Shown here: positions 27,359 through 39,500 of the stretch, piece by piece
How positions within the stretch are numbered: position 1 is the first letter of the stretch
Layout: each line of letters begins with the position of its first letter
Assembly: GCA_002308995.1 (NCBI GenBank)
Contig: DBWQ01000006.1
Location: 27,966-91,965 of the forward strand
From: Clostridiales bacterium UBA1234
GTDB taxonomy: Bacteria > Bacillota > Clostridia > TANB77 > UBA1234
Direction: 5' to 3'
Length of the DNA stretch: 64,000 bases
Made by a program: the position numbers and the translations under genes
Notes under the pieces: model-generated
The model's database searches: none
What the model was told of the DNA's origin: nothing
Seen by the model: the letters and a program-made list of their open reading frames with translations, nothing else

Positions 27359-28972
27359 ATGAAAGATATTTTTAAATTTATTCCCCACCCCATTCAACCT
27401 TTTTCTTTAAAAGAGCCTATGCTTCCTTTGAAAAGTGGCATCACAGAAGATGATATCCTTTCAGATTCTCTAGAAAAGAATGTGACACGTTTTAAAGAAA
27501 TCTTTCATTTTGGTCTTACCAGTGATTTTCAAATCAAAGAAATGGAAATCCACTTAAATCAGCAAACCTATCCTGCTGCCATTTTATTTTTTGACGGACT
27601 AACAGATACTCAAATGATTAGTACTACTTTGTTAAATCCACTAACTAAAGAAAACTTCTATCCCTCTTCAAGCGTTCTCAAAACACTTCCCTCTCAAGAA
27701 TTAGAAAATGCACTCGTAAAGCATATTCTCATTCAAAGTCAAGTGAAAGTAATCTCCCATACCAAGGAGATTATCACCAGAATCAATCATGGAGAATGTG
27801 CTTTAATTGTTGATTCTCTTGCTCATGCCATTTTGTGCGATGTCAAAAAAATACCTAGCCGAGCAGTGAATAAATCTGAAAATGAAATGACCATTATAGG
27901 GCCTAGTGAAAGCTTTATTGAACAACTACGAACGAACACCGCCCTCATTCGTAAATTTATCAAAGATGAAAACTTGATTTTTGAAAATCTTACCATTGGT
28001 GCCAAAAGTAAAACCAATTGTGTCATTAGCTATTTAACGAATGTTACCAATGACTCTTTAATAAACGAGGTAAAAAGAAGAATCTCCTCCATTGATATTG
28101 ATTTTATCATTGATATTGGAGAACTCGCACAGCTTATTGAAGATAAAACTTTTCTCTTAGATCCACTGATTTTAAGCACAGAAAGGCCAGACAAAGTTGC
28201 CTCTAGCATAACAGAAGGACGTGTGGCAATTTTACTTGAAGGAAGCCCTAACGTACTCATTGTTCCCGCTATTTTTTCAGATTTCACCCACTCTCCCGAG
28301 GATACTTACCTAAGACACCCCTATGCAATGCTGTTACGTTTTTTTAGGATTCCTGCCATTTTGCTATCTATTTTTTTACCAGGAATTTATATCGCCATTA
28401 CGACTTTTCATCAAGAAATGATTCCCACTGACTTACTCCTCGCGATTGCAGGAACAAGGGAAAAAGTTCCTTTTCCTATGCTCATTGAACTTCTCATCAT
28501 GGAAACATCGTTTGAAATTATTCGAGAAGCCAGTATTCGAACTCCAGCACCAGTTGGCCCAACCCTTGGGATTGTTGGCACATTAATTTTAGGCCAAGCC
28601 ATTGTCAGTGCCAGTATCGTTAGCCCCGTTTTGGTCATTATCGTGGCACTAACAGGAATCAGTGCCTTTGCCATCGCTAACTTTTCGCTAAGCTACAGTT
28701 TTCGAATCGCAAGGTTTTATTATATCTTTTTAGGAGGTTTTTTTGGTTTCTTTGGCATTGCCCTTGGCCTTTTTATTCACATGATCATTTTAAGTAATGT
28801 TTCCTCCTTTGGAGTCCCCTATCTCACACCATTTACACCATTTCGAAAAGGTGCTTTCAAAGATGATTTATTCATTGCACCTTTATGGAAACAAGAAAAA
28901 AGACCTATTTTTTTAAAACCCAAAGAACAAAATCGTGAACCAAAAATAACAAGGAAATGGATGAAAAGTTAA
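27359..28972 (+). CDS. gerA: spore germination protein, GerA family
   Basis: The A subunit of a GerA-type nutrient germinant receptor in the inner spore membrane. It is 537 residues, with a soluble N-terminal part to about 310 including ILIQSQVKVI and ITEGRVAILLEGSP (near 280), then about five membrane helices with PFPMLIELLIMETSFEIIREA (near 375) and PTLGIVGTLILGQAIV, hallmarks of the family. It is the first gene of gerA-gerB-gerC. A clear AAAAGGAG precedes the ATG. The nutrient sensed cannot be inferred. Confidence 0.93.
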   Translation: MKDIFKFIPHPIQPFSLKEPMLPLKSGITEDDILSDSLEKNVTRFKEIFHFGLTSDFQIKEMEIHLNQQTYPAAILFFDGLTDTQMISTTLLNPLTKENFYPSSSVLKTLPSQELENALVKHILIQSQVKVISHTKEIITRINHGECALIVDSLAHAILCDVKKIPSRAVNKSENEMTIIGPSESFIEQLRTNTALIRKFIKDENLIFENLTIGAKSKTNCVISYLTNVTNDSLINEVKRRISSIDIDFIIDIGELAQLIEDKTFLLDPLILSTERPDKVASSITEGRVAILLEGSPNVLIVPAIFSDFTHSPEDTYLRHPYAMLLRFFRIPAILLSIFLPGIYIAITTFHQEMIPTDLLLAIAGTREKVPFPMLIELLIMETSFEIIREASIRTPAPVGPTLGIVGTLILGQAIVSASIVSPVLVIIVALTGISAFAIANFSLSYSFRIARFYYIFLGGFFGFFGIALGLFIHMIILSNVSSFGVPYLTPFTPFRKGAFKDDLFIAPLWKQEKRPIFLKPKEQNREPKITRKWMKS

Positions 28973-28998
28973 TTCACATTAAAGAAAGGAGAAAAGCC

Positions 28999-30078
28999 AT
29001 GAAAATAGAAACTTCAGAATTTATCTGTACCATTGGCTGCGTCGGCATTATTCCACTGGTACTCACGATTCCTACATTTAATGCACAAACTTATGGAACA
29101 GGTGCTATGGCTCATACACTTTATAGTTTTTTGATGAATGCCATTATCCTTTTTCTCCTTTTCCATTTGTATTTTCAATTTTCCAATCAAGATATCATTG
29201 ATATTTCCGAATATGTAGGAGGAAGTTTTTTAAAGATTCTCACTACTGTTTTAGCTTCTGTCTATCTTATTACTTCTGCCGTTCTTGTCTTAGTCGAATT
29301 TAACGAAAACATTCGAAACATCTTATTTCAAAATGCACCTTCTGATTATATTTACCTCATCTTTTTAGTAGGATTAGTGATAGGCGTTTTTCATGGATTA
29401 AAAGGGGTCTTTCGTGCCGCCACCATATTTGCACCACTCATTCTCATGAGCCTTATTTTTATGTTTCTATCCCTTTACCAAGATATTGACATCACCAATT
29501 TTACGCCTATCTTTGGGAATGATATGTTTCTTTTTTGGAAAGATGCACTCAAAATAGAATTTTTTGAAGGAATGCTTCTCATTTTATTATTAGGAAACAC
29601 CCTGAAGAATCCAAAGAAAGCAGCCATCTGGTCATATTTATTTATTGCTTTCATTATACTTCTCATTACCGTATTACTTTATGGCATCATCCCTTATCCA
29701 TCCATCACAGAAAACTATTTTCCTTTTTTTGAACTAAGTAGGCTCATGAGTTTCGGAAGATTTTGGCAACGAGTAGAATCCCTCTATACTTTCATATGGC
29801 TCATCGCCGTTTATATTTATATTTCCATTGGAACATCCTATACCGTATTTTTGCTTTCTAAAGTATGCCATCTAAACTTTGGATATCGTATTGCTCCTTT
29901 AATCTCTCTTCTCGTAATTAGCCTCGCACGATTTTTTGTTTCTTATCCCGATATCATCCATACAAGAAAGTTTTTAACCAACTATATTACCCCCTATGTG
30001 GCATTGGGATATCCATTGGTTATTTTGCTACTAGCTACCATAAAAAAAAGGAGTCAAATCCATGAAACAAACTCTTAA
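28999..30078 (+). CDS. gerB: spore germination protein, GerB family (APC-type permease)
   Basis: The B subunit of the germinant receptor, a 359-residue ten-helix protein of the APC transporter superfamily, thought to bind the nutrient. The long hydrophobic segments are regularly spaced and the N terminus holds the unwound helix region (IPLVLTIPTFNAQTYGTG). Start at the ATG at 28999, preceded by GAAAGGAG; the frame is open 14 codons further upstream within gerA, but those residues are not GerB-like. It overlaps gerC by 17 bases. Confidence 0.9.
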   Translation: MKIETSEFICTIGCVGIIPLVLTIPTFNAQTYGTGAMAHTLYSFLMNAIILFLLFHLYFQFSNQDIIDISEYVGGSFLKILTTVLASVYLITSAVLVLVEFNENIRNILFQNAPSDYIYLIFLVGLVIGVFHGLKGVFRAATIFAPLILMSLIFMFLSLYQDIDITNFTPIFGNDMFLFWKDALKIEFFEGMLLILLLGNTLKNPKKAAIWSYLFIAFIILLITVLLYGIIPYPSITENYFPFFELSRLMSFGRFWQRVESLYTFIWLIAVYIYISIGTSYTVFLLSKVCHLNFGYRIAPLISLLVISLARFFVSYPDIIHTRKFLTNYITPYVALGYPLVILLLATIKKRSQIHETNS

Positions 30079-31222
30079 CCTCTTTTTATTATTGCTCCTG
30101 TGTCTTTTCCTAACAGGATGCTATGGTAAAGCAGAACTCGATGATTTAGCTTATGTCATCGCCATGGGAGCCGATATTGCCCCCAATGGAAAAGAAGGTG
30201 AAATTCAAATCACCTATCAAGTGGCCATTCCTTTAAAAATTACAGGAGAAAATAATGAAACAGGCAAAAAGACATTTACCACATACACAACCTGCGCTCC
30301 TTCTTTAAGTATCGCAAATTCCCAAATTAACACGGTTTCCAGTAAAAAAATCGATTTATCTCACGTAAGTTTAATTCTTTATTCCAAAGAGCTTGCCCAA
30401 AAAGGCCTTGAAGGTCACGTGAATTCTTTGATTAGTAATGTAGCAATCAGGCCAAGAACGATTGTTGCAATTTGTAAGGAAAGCGCCAAAGAGTTTTTAG
30501 AAAATGTCACTCCGACACTAGAAAGTAGTCCTGCTAGGTACTACGACCTACTCATTTCTTCATTTCAAGAAACGAGCAGAAGTGCCAAAACGGAAATCCT
30601 AGATTTTTATACCGCTAGTCAAAGTATTGATAGAGTCCCCATAGCTGCTATCTGTGAATTAAACGATCACCATGAAGCTAAGTTTAGCTCAGTTGCTGTT
30701 TTTAGAGGGTTACAGTATATTGGGGAGCTTAAGGAATCCCTTTTAATGGGGCATTTACTGCTAACTAGCACATTCCATAAAGCAAGTCTTGCCATTCCTT
30801 ATCCTGAAGAATCAGCCAAAAATATTACTATCACAATCCAAGCAAAGCAAAAACCTATCATCCACGTCACTATAACCAATGGAGTTCCTCATGCAACGAT
30901 TTTATTAAGAGTCGATTCTCATTTAGATTCAAACGGCAGTTCTATCGATTTATATCAAACCAAAACCATGGAAGAACTCAATACCCTTATCGAAGAAAAA
31001 ATCAAACAAATAGTGGATGACTACTTACAGCAAACAATCACACTACAAGCAGATAGTGCAGGACTTGGTAAGTTTGCTAAAAAAAACTATCTTACATGGA
31101 ATGCTTTTCAAAAAGAAAATTGGAAAGAAATCTATCCAAATTTAACTTATCAAATTCAAGTAGAAAGCAATTTAAATGTATCACAAATCATTCATAATTC
31201 TCTTCCAGAATTTCCAAAATAA
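30062..31222 (+). CDS. gerC: spore germination lipoprotein, GerC family
   Basis: The C subunit of the germinant receptor, 386 residues. The signal peptide ends in the lipobox LTGC with Cys at about 20. ELDDLAYVIAMGAD follows directly, the typical start of mature GerC, and domain sequences such as PRTIVAICKESAKEFLE (near 135) and SLAIPYPEESAKN (near 240) fit. It is anchored to the outer face of the spore inner membrane with GerA and GerB. An AGGAG site lies inside the end of gerB. Confidence 0.92.
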   Translation: MKQTLNLFLLLLLCLFLTGCYGKAELDDLAYVIAMGADIAPNGKEGEIQITYQVAIPLKITGENNETGKKTFTTYTTCAPSLSIANSQINTVSSKKIDLSHVSLILYSKELAQKGLEGHVNSLISNVAIRPRTIVAICKESAKEFLENVTPTLESSPARYYDLLISSFQETSRSAKTEILDFYTASQSIDRVPIAAICELNDHHEAKFSSVAVFRGLQYIGELKESLLMGHLLLTSTFHKASLAIPYPEESAKNITITIQAKQKPIIHVTITNGVPHATILLRVDSHLDSNGSSIDLYQTKTMEELNTLIEEKIKQIVDDYLQQTITLQADSAGLGKFAKKNYLTWNAFQKENWKEIYPNLTYQIQVESNLNVSQIIHNSLPEFPK

Positions 31223-31235
31223 GTGAGGTCTCATC

Positions 31236-31403
31236 ATGTTTTCTTATTCTTTCATCATTTTTTTACTTAGCATTGGTTCAATTGTATATGCTGTATGCTA
31301 CGCCAAATACGAATGGAAACAAAAAAATAAAGCAGGTGCTACGGTGATATCCCTACTAGCACTCTGCCTTATCATTATTTCTATGATTCAATTAATGGAT
31401 TAA
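31236..31403 (+). CDS. small membrane protein at the end of the ger operon
   Basis: A 55-codon gene, 13 bases after gerC, with GTGAGGTC as binding site. The product has two hydrophobic helices (residues 3-21 and 36-53) joined by a short basic loop (YAKYEWKQKNK). Small two-helix proteins, sometimes called GerD or GerE-like accessory subunits, occur at the end of some ger operons; whether this one is related is unknown. Its stop overlaps the secG stop codon on the other strand by four bases. Confidence 0.6.
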   Translation: MFSYSFIIFLLSIGSIVYAVCYAKYEWKQKNKAGATVISLLALCLIIISMIQLMD

Positions 31404-31642
31404 CCACGATATACAATCAACATAGTACTGGAAATAATTGTAAGAATAATAAATGCAATTCCAATATACTTGGTATATTTTGCCAATTTTTCCTCTCTTC
31501 CCATTCCCATCGTGCCACCTTTATTAGAAGACCCAGTAACAATATTGCCATCTTCTTTGGTGTCTTGAAGCATCACAAGTATCATGACTAAAATAGCGGA
31601 AATAATTTGAAATATTGTTACTAAATTTGTTAAAAAGTTCAT
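31400..31642 (-). CDS. secG: preprotein translocase subunit SecG
   Basis: An 80-residue SecG with two transmembrane helices (about 5-25 and 56-76) and the conserved cytoplasmic loop MLQDTKEDGNIVTGSSNKGGT containing the Gly/Ser-rich turn. It assists SecYE in protein export. AAGGAGGAG precedes the ATG. Convergent with the ger operon, with overlapping stop codons and no obvious terminator between. Confidence 0.9.
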   Translation of the reverse strand: MNFLTNLVTIFQIISAILVMILVMLQDTKEDGNIVTGSSNKGGTMGMGREEKLAKYTKYIGIAFIILTIISSTMLIVYRG

Positions 31643-31730
31643 CTTTACTCCTCCTTGTACGAATATAGCATGATTATATTAACACAACTTTAGCTATTTT
31701 GCAACACTTATTTATAAAATGTGATGTGTT

Positions 31731-32603
31731 TTAACGTCTTGAAAAGTTGACCATTAAAATATCACTCTTTTTACCTTCATTCGTTTCTACCATCACATTA
31801 AGAGTACTGACTGGGTAATCGTATATATCAGTACCTTTGGCACTATTATTTTCAAATGAAATCATCCTTCTCGTAGTTTCTCCTGGCTTTAATTTTACAA
31901 TAGACGAAGTAGTATCCTTTCCTTCAAACCCATTATTATCAGTCGTAGAAATCACGGCATTCTTAACTTCAAGGGATGTCTCCTCTTGATTCATGTTAGT
32001 AAAATCAACAGCGTATTGTAGCGCTGCCTCTTTGGACAAGGCATACTTTACTTCCATACGAACGCCTAATTCTGTATTGTAGGTTCCTCTATCAATTGGA
32101 TCAATACTATAACAGTTTTCTAAAACTACTTGATAAGAAAGTGACTCTTGACTCGGATCGGTAAAAATCAAATAATGATAAATAAAATTATTATTTTCTT
32201 TTTCCACCAATACAGAGGTATAGTAGGCATGGTTGCTATCTTGGAACTCTTGATATTCAATTGATACTAACCCTTGATAAAAGTTATGAATATACTCAGC
32301 AAAAGCTTCTTGATCATTGTGAAATTTCGCATCCATGTAGGCAGGATAAGAATGTAAATATAACGCATCCATGTTATCATTAAGAATCATCTCTTGAATC
32401 TCTTTGACAATTTTTTCTAAAGCTTCATCTGCTTTGAACTCATCAGATGACACATAAATCTCCATGTCTTTTTTCTCGGCAATTTTAGAGGAAATCTTAT
32501 TTTTGGCAAAGATGATTCCTTTAATTGCATTTTCTACCAAAATTAATGCGACGATAACAATAAGGATAATGACTCCTACTTTTTTTAAATTCTTTCTTTC
32601 CAA
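31731..32603 (-). CDS. one-TM extracytoplasmic protein with probable NTF2-like domain (paralogue of its neighbour)
   Basis: A 290-residue protein starting at TTG behind AAGGAGGTG. One transmembrane helix (about 9-30) is followed by an extracytoplasmic part: a helical-beta region near 55-160 with the look of an NTF2-like fold and a C-terminal beta domain ending LKPGETTRRMISF...VMVNFSRR. The same architecture is seen in the neighbouring gene, with which it overlaps by 19 bases. No family recognised; a VirB8-like structural role is conceivable but unsupported. Confidence 0.6.
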   Translation of the reverse strand: MERKNLKKVGVIILIVIVALILVENAIKGIIFAKNKISSKIAEKKDMEIYVSSDEFKADEALEKIVKEIQEMILNDNMDALYLHSYPAYMDAKFHNDQEAFAEYIHNFYQGLVSIEYQEFQDSNHAYYTSVLVEKENNNFIYHYLIFTDPSQESLSYQVVLENCYSIDPIDRGTYNTELGVRMEVKYALSKEAALQYAVDFTNMNQEETSLEVKNAVISTTDNNGFEGKDTTSSIVKLKPGETTRRMISFENNSAKGTDIYDYPVSTLNVMVETNEGKKSDILMVNFSRR

Positions 32604-33382
32604 GAAAACACCTCCTTAAGCTTCGAAAATTCCAATGTCACTTCCTGAACTTTTTTTTCGCCAAGTTGTAATTGCATCCATAGGCCCATTGGGAAATCAA
32701 CCTGAGTTTCAAAAGTAATCTCTAAGGTTTTTGTTTCTCGGGGAGCAATCGTTGTCATCTCAAAATCACTTTTTCTTAGGCGACTTTCGTCAGACAAAAG
32801 TTGCATATTAATTACTTTTAAATCTCTTCTTCTATCCGTATTGGTAATCGTCATCTTAACAACACAACGATTGGAATAGTTAATCATTTCATGAACTTGA
32901 TAGCTGGCTTTTCCCTCTTTTAGAACCTTTTCAAAAGCTCTATACTCCAAGAATAAATCCGGTGCAATATGGAAAGCATTTTCTTCTATCAGCACCAAAA
33001 ATTGCTCCTTTTGAGACTCATTTACGATGACATTCACTTGATACGCATTTTGAGTTAACGGCTGAATTGACTGAATCTCATAGGTAGAAACGATTTGTTG
33101 TTTCAACGGCTTTTCAAACTCTTCTTGAGTAATATAGGAGCGATAAGTAGGTGTCAAAAGATGATACGCTTTCACATAGTCTTGCTTGCATAATGAGTCC
33201 AAATATAAAGCACTACATTCAGAAATGGTAGCATACTCTGTTGTTGTCATAGAGCCGCCACTCCACTTTTGTCCTATCTTTTTAGAAATATCGATTTTTT
33301 CCTCAAAAACTTTTGGGAAAAAAAGTACAAACAAAATCAGTATCAATAAGAGAATCATTAAAAATCGACTCAATTTTTTCAA
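32585..33382 (-). CDS. one-TM extracytoplasmic protein with probable NTF2-like domain
   Basis: About 265 residues. One membrane helix lies near 6-25, then a domain with CSALYLDSLCKQDYVKAYHLLTPTYRSYI (about 55-85) typical of NTF2/SnoaL-like folds, then a beta-rich part with IAPRETKTLEITFE. The best start is the TTG at 33382 with GAGGTG five bases before it; the more upstream start would lie inside the preceding terminator. The gene sits between that terminator and its paralogue, so it may depend on readthrough from the giant cell-wall gene. Confidence 0.6.
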   Translation of the reverse strand: MKKLSRFLMILLLILILFVLFFPKVFEEKIDISKKIGQKWSGGSMTTTEYATISECSALYLDSLCKQDYVKAYHLLTPTYRSYITQEEFEKPLKQQIVSTYEIQSIQPLTQNAYQVNVIVNESQKEQFLVLIEENAFHIAPDLFLEYRAFEKVLKEGKASYQVHEMINYSNRCVVKMTITNTDRRRDLKVINMQLLSDESRLRKSDFEMTTIAPRETKTLEITFETQVDFPMGLWMQLQLGEKKVQEVTLEFSKLKEVFSWKERI

Positions 33383-33410
33383 AAGCTTCACCTCTTTCCT
33401 ACAAAAAGCC

Positions 33411-33453
33411 AAAAGTCAGATGCTAGCATCTGCTAGCATCTGAAATGACTTTT
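33411..33453 (-). terminator. terminator or attenuator behind the giant M23/SLT gene
   Basis: A composite hairpin: AAAAGTCA pairs with TGACTTTT, and GATGCTAG with CTAGCATC, around loop CATCTG, with a small bulge on one side. On the minus strand a T-rich stretch (GGCTTTTTG) follows. It lies 49 bases after the giant gene and 30 before the next start, so it may set the ratio between them. Confidence 0.7.
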
Positions 33454-33501
33454 AGCTATTGAAACAAAATGATTATTCAATTACAAAACTGCATCAAAAT
33501 A

Positions 33502-36500
33502 CTATTTGCCACCATCTGTCATATACTCCTTATACTTTTCAATAAAGTTCTGCACATTTCCTTCCGGAGCGTTCTCAATCACTTTTTCATATAAGTCTTC
33601 CCACTTATTTTCCTCGTAATCCCAGTAGACATCATTGCCCACTTCACGTTCATAGACAAAAGCACGATATGCTAGTGCATAAACAAATAGCTTGTCACAG
33701 TCTTGAGGGTCACACCATGGATATGGCTCTTTTTGTTCCAACTTATCATTCTTTTCTTGTAGTTTCATCAAAGAGTCATCCTTTGTTTTAATCAAGTCTT
33801 TCCAATACTGATCCACTTTAATTTCTTTTCCATCAGATCTTGTCCCCTTAGCATCGTAAAGAAGTAGATTTCTACACTTGATTAAATCTCCAGAGAAGTC
33901 ACGATAAACCAAAATCATATACTCTTTTAGAAGTTCTATTCCAACATTCGTATTTCTCATTGGCTGTCTGATAAACAAAACAGCATCTCCACTTTCTACG
34001 TCGTCTTCCTCATAGCGTCTAATCGCCGTTTGAGGACCAACTTGCATTAATCCTTGATCTTTATTAAAGTCCTTCTTTTCTAACTTGTAATAAAGTTCTT
34101 TATGCTGGCTTCCATCTTTTTCGGTAAGTGAAATAAACCCAGACTCATTATCTGCAATGGACCACAAAACTGCTGCTTCATCACTTAAATCTACTGCCGA
34201 ATTATACGACACACGTTTTGCCATCTCATCTTGATTTTCCTTCTTCGTATATTGCATCATCGTATTATATAAATAAACTGTTTCAAGAGTAAGTTTGCCA
34301 TCCTTTTTCGATTTATAGTCTTTCTTCTCTAAGTCTTTTTGCATTTCTTTCACAACTTCTTTAAATTCATCTGTAAATTCTCCATAGTTTGGTTCAAACT
34401 CTACTTTCGCCTTACGATAATAACCAGCTTTCTTTAATGACTCTTGCATGAATTTTAAATCTCTTAGTGCTTCTCCTGATAATTCTTGCCCATTATTATC
34501 TTTATCTTCTGGGCCATTATAGTATGGAACAACACGTGGAGATTTATATTCTGCCATTTGAACAGCAAACCATTTTTTCCAATCAAGACGTTCCTCAATA
34601 AATTTGGTGTACTCTCCATTATCTTCTTTTAAGAAATACTCAGGATTTGATGTTACATCATCTTCAAAACTAACATCAGGTCCATCGGCAAAATCTCCAA
34701 TCGGGAAACCATCTTCTTTCTTATTTGGAGTATGGCCATCATCACCAAGAACAAAACCTAATTCTTTTTGATACTCTGTTGTTGAATTTAATAGATTGAT
34801 ATCCCAAAAATGATTCAAATCTTTTGTAAGTGGTGTATACGGCACGTTATTTCCCCACACCATATCCATTGTTCCATCCGAATACGGTTCATCGTGTTTA
34901 TAAGATGCCGTTGGTTCTTTGGCGTCTTCTGCTTTTATTTCATACCCATCTTTTAATTTTAATCCTTCAATGTAGAAATAATCCTTATTTAATTGAAATT
35001 GAGGCATAATGGTTCTATCTAATGAAAAATATGGACTTCCTAATGCTAACTTTTTCATTTCTTCGTCTTCTAATGCCTTTTCCATCTTATCATAATAGAA
35101 GAACGGATTGAAAATTGGTTCAATATATCCTTGTGGTCCATTCTCACCGCCTCTAGCTTCGGAGCTTAAAGCTTCAAAATGTAGATGATACCCTGTACTT
35201 CTTCCTGTTGTTCCCTCGTAGCCAAGAACAGTACCTGCACCAACTTTATCCCCTACTTCTACTCTTGGCCATCTCTTAAAGTGGCAATAGAAAGAATTAC
35301 AACTTGCTGAACCTCCCGCCTGATTTCTTAAAGTATGTGCTATTTTAACTTGGAAACCACTGCGGGAATCATATTTTACTTTGGTAACAACACCAGGTGC
35401 TATCGCCACAATTGGCGAATAAAGTGCATGACTCTTTAATTCTTTATTTAAATCTTCTTCCGCCATCAAAAAGGCATCTACCTTACGATTTCCCGCTCTC
35501 ATATACGCGGTAGTACGTCTATTTAGTTCGTAGAAATAAATATATTTTGGCGTACCGCTTTGATGTCTGTAAATCTCTTCTATTTTCTTTCGAGAAACCA
35601 AATCAAGCGCATTATCACCAGCTAATTCTCCATCATGAGCTTTTTGAGACTGAATGGAACCATATCCTTCTAGCACTGCATAGGCACGAATATATGGAGA
35701 ACCATATGGGAAGACTGCATACACACCAAATGTTTCTTTCCCGCTCGTTCCTTCTTTTCCAGAAGTAATACATTCATCGTATTCATCATATTCAAGATTT
35801 TGCCAACGAGGTTCATAGCCTTTTGTCCTCGTTTGCAATTGCTCAGCTTCTGTTAATTCGTCGTCGCCTTCTGTTGCTGCCAGTCGCTCCGTCCAAAATA
35901 CTAGTTGTGTAGTAGCATCATCAAAATTAGAAATCGTATACGGGATATACAAATAGCTATACGACTTTTCCATCAAGCCTTTTCCACTATCACGTATCTC
36001 GATAATCAGTTTATAAAGCTCCCTCATGAAAGCATAGGCAACTTCATTACTCTCATCACCATATTTTTCCCATTGAATTAACATGTTTAATACATCAGCT
36101 TCTTTAATTGCTGGTGGATCTTCCTCGCTCTTTTTATCAAAAAACTCTTTGAACGTTTCGGTACGATACGCAGCTCTTTCTTTCAACTCTAAGTTTTCAA
36201 TGCCAAGAGAGTTAATAGAATCCGGAATTAAATAACGCATATTACGGTAACTAATTGGATTCATCGTAACAATATTATAATAATTCGTTCGTTTCGACCA
36301 CATCTCCACATCTTCTACAAACAATGCCGGCATTCTTCTATGGTGAATGGCTTGCCTCATTTCTAATTTTTTCTCTTTCACAGTATATAAAGGCATCCAA
36401 TAATAGTTTACTCTATATTCACCATTAAATACTTCTTCGCCATCCGGATTATGAATTGCATCGGAGTTCTTTGTTTTGTTACGTTCATCACCTTTATTAA

Positions 36501-39500
36501 CATATAACTCAGCACTATTCGAGTACAAATACTCAACTTCAGTCGCATATTCTAACTTATCAAACCCTTTTTCTAAGAAGATGTGCTTTTTGGCATCCTC
36601 CATCGTGCCACCAACATATTCTTTCTTTGCATCACGAACAACTGTCAAATCCATTTCATAAATAATATTGGCTCCCGTAAGAGAATCCTCCTCCCTGTAA
36701 TGTTTCTTGGTGTCAAGATAAAGTTTTCTGTCTTCTTCAGCTCCATCATACATCAAGGCATCTAGGTAGGCTTCTTCTAATTTATTTCGTCCTTCCTCCC
36801 ACTCTTCTTTGTCAACCGGTTTTCCATCATCGCCTGTCAATAAATCATACCAGTGAGCAATCAATTTGTTTACTTGGAAATCCATATCTTGCTCAATATA
36901 CTCATCGTCATTATCATCTAAATTCGTATAATCTTGATTATAAAAACTATAGTCCTCATTTGGTTTATAGTACCACTCATCTGGATGCTTTTTCACTTCG
37001 AGTTCGTCTTCGTGATATTTTTCTTTCATCAACTCATAATAGTTAACAATCTCAGCAGGAATATAGAATTTGTTAATTCTAAGATTATTGTAAATCCACT
37101 CGCCATCGTCTCCCGAACGACCTTTTTGAGAAATTTGAACTTGCTTTTTTCCGCCAATGTAGTCAACATCGTTCCAATAATGCTCACCCTCCCAGTCTGT
37201 ATCCTCTGTAGAATATACCATTTGCTCTGCAAGTGGCACCCATTTTTTGGCTACCTCTGGGAACCAAATGCCGTCTTTAATGCCTGTGGTATTTCTTGCA
37301 GTTAGACTTAAATCAGTGTTATACAAAAAGTTTGATTTAATCTTTTCATATTCATCGCCACTATATCTTACCTCGTCCTTTGTCTTATCGGTATAGTTCA
37401 TCGCCGTTCTAAACTTAAGAGGAAAATCACCAACGCCATGAATGAACTGAATACTGCTAAGAAATGCTCCTAAATCAAATGTTTCGCTGCTTTCATCATC
37501 TGCATCATTTGTTTCGCTGTTTTCATCTTCTGCATCATTTGTTTCGCTGTTTTCAACATCTTCCTCACCATTTATATACTTACTAAGCTCTTCTTTCATT
37601 TCTTCATTACTAGAAAAAATCGTTTTCGTCCCATTAATTGTCCAGCCAACCACATCAGGATCACCATCGTCATCAAAATTACCATATTCATCAATTCCAA
37701 GGATCTTCATTTTTTGATCATTATTTAAATCTCTATAGTAGTAGTGAATATCTTTCAGGTTAAGGTTAAGAGCCTCAATCATATTCACTTTTTCTCTTGT
37801 TAAATAGTCAATAGAAGGAGATTCTGCCACTGGTCTTGCCTCATCACCACTTGCTAACACATCTAAGCCTTTTTTATTTTTAGCATCTAGCAAATTTTCC
37901 CCCGATGGGCCTAAGTACACTTTGTATTTTTCGTAACGCTGTGTTTCCAATCCAAATTGTTGGAAATAAATAAAAGTGCCTCGATTTGTTTTTTCTTGTG
38001 CTGTATATTTGATTTCCTTATCTCCCTTGATAGCCTTACCTTCTTCGTCACGAATAATTCTACCATAGTCATCATACTGAACCGCCTCAACATTATCAGT
38101 ATCAAACCCTTCTCCATCGTCAGAAATATCTGGAATTCTAATTTCTCCACCAGCACCACCTTTTTGCTTTTTGCCATTCTCGTCAATTTTTCCAGTAATA
38201 TTGTATTTAAATGTAAATATTCTACCATTTTCATCCGTCACTTTATCATAGTCCTCATTGCTTCTGTAGCACCCATAATTATAAATCTCTTTGATGGTAG
38301 TTAATAATTTATCAATATCAAAAGTAGTTGTACTACCGCCTTCTTCCCCATCCTTCTCATCTGTCTTCACCATGTACCATGCTGTCAAAAGAGTTGCCTT
38401 AGGCAAATAACGATTAATCAATATTTTTAATGGAATTTTATAGACGATGTGTTTGGCTTGTTCGATATAATAAACATCATCCCCATAATAGTTACGTTTT
38501 TCTTTGCCATTTGCATCTGTTTCACCTTCTTTGACAAAGTCATAACGATCCGCACCAATATATTTTTTCTCGATTCCATCTTTTTTATCAGAATTACCTC
38601 CTGCACCGTTACTACCATTACTATCACCAAACTTTTGTTGAACTCCCATCACCATTTCATTATCGTGATACTCTTCTAGGATATCCTTTTTGTAAGCTGA
38701 AACAGGCATGAAATAATTGTATTGATTAAGTTCTGCACTAAATCGAACAGGTTCAAGCGCATTGTCACCAGACACCATCTCTTTACCCGTATTAGGGTTG
38801 GTAAGCTTAATATCTTTTAAGTTATCGCCATAAGTATCCTTTGTGCTTTTTCTCCACTCTTGTAACTCAATGGTTAGTTCTGGATGATTGGAATCCTTAC
38901 GATAAGGATTTTTTGCATCATCAAATAAAAAGTAGTTAAGCTCTATATCTTCTCTCACAACCGTAATATATGGCATTAATGAAAAAGCTTCTTCTTCGTA
39001 CTCATGATCCGCAATTTCATAAATCAATCGAGGTGTATACACATTTCTATTACCACCTAAAAGTTTTCTATCTTCATCGTTTTTCTCGGTAACAGAATGT
39101 TCTGCCCCTTTTTGCCCTTCAACAGCAAACGCTTGCCAATCTTTTTTCTTAAAACGCTCATGTCCAGGCCTTTCTTCACCTTCAATATATCCTTCTTGGT
39201 TGTACGATGTGTGAACAATTCCCTCTGGGAAAACCGCAGAAGTCATCTCTGCTTCTCCAGTATCTTTTCCATCTGCATCTTTCTTCATCACAGTATGTCC
39301 ACTCTCATCTAAGGCATCGACTAAGTAATCTTGATTATAATAAATAAATTCGGCAACATCCATCAAGACTGCATATTCAAATGCTGAGTAATCCTGCCAC
39401 TTTTCTTCTGAAACGTAAGCATCATACCCAGAACTACTCATCGTTCCCACAATGACTTCATAATCCTCTGTAGTGGAAACACCGGCATAGTCATCATTAA

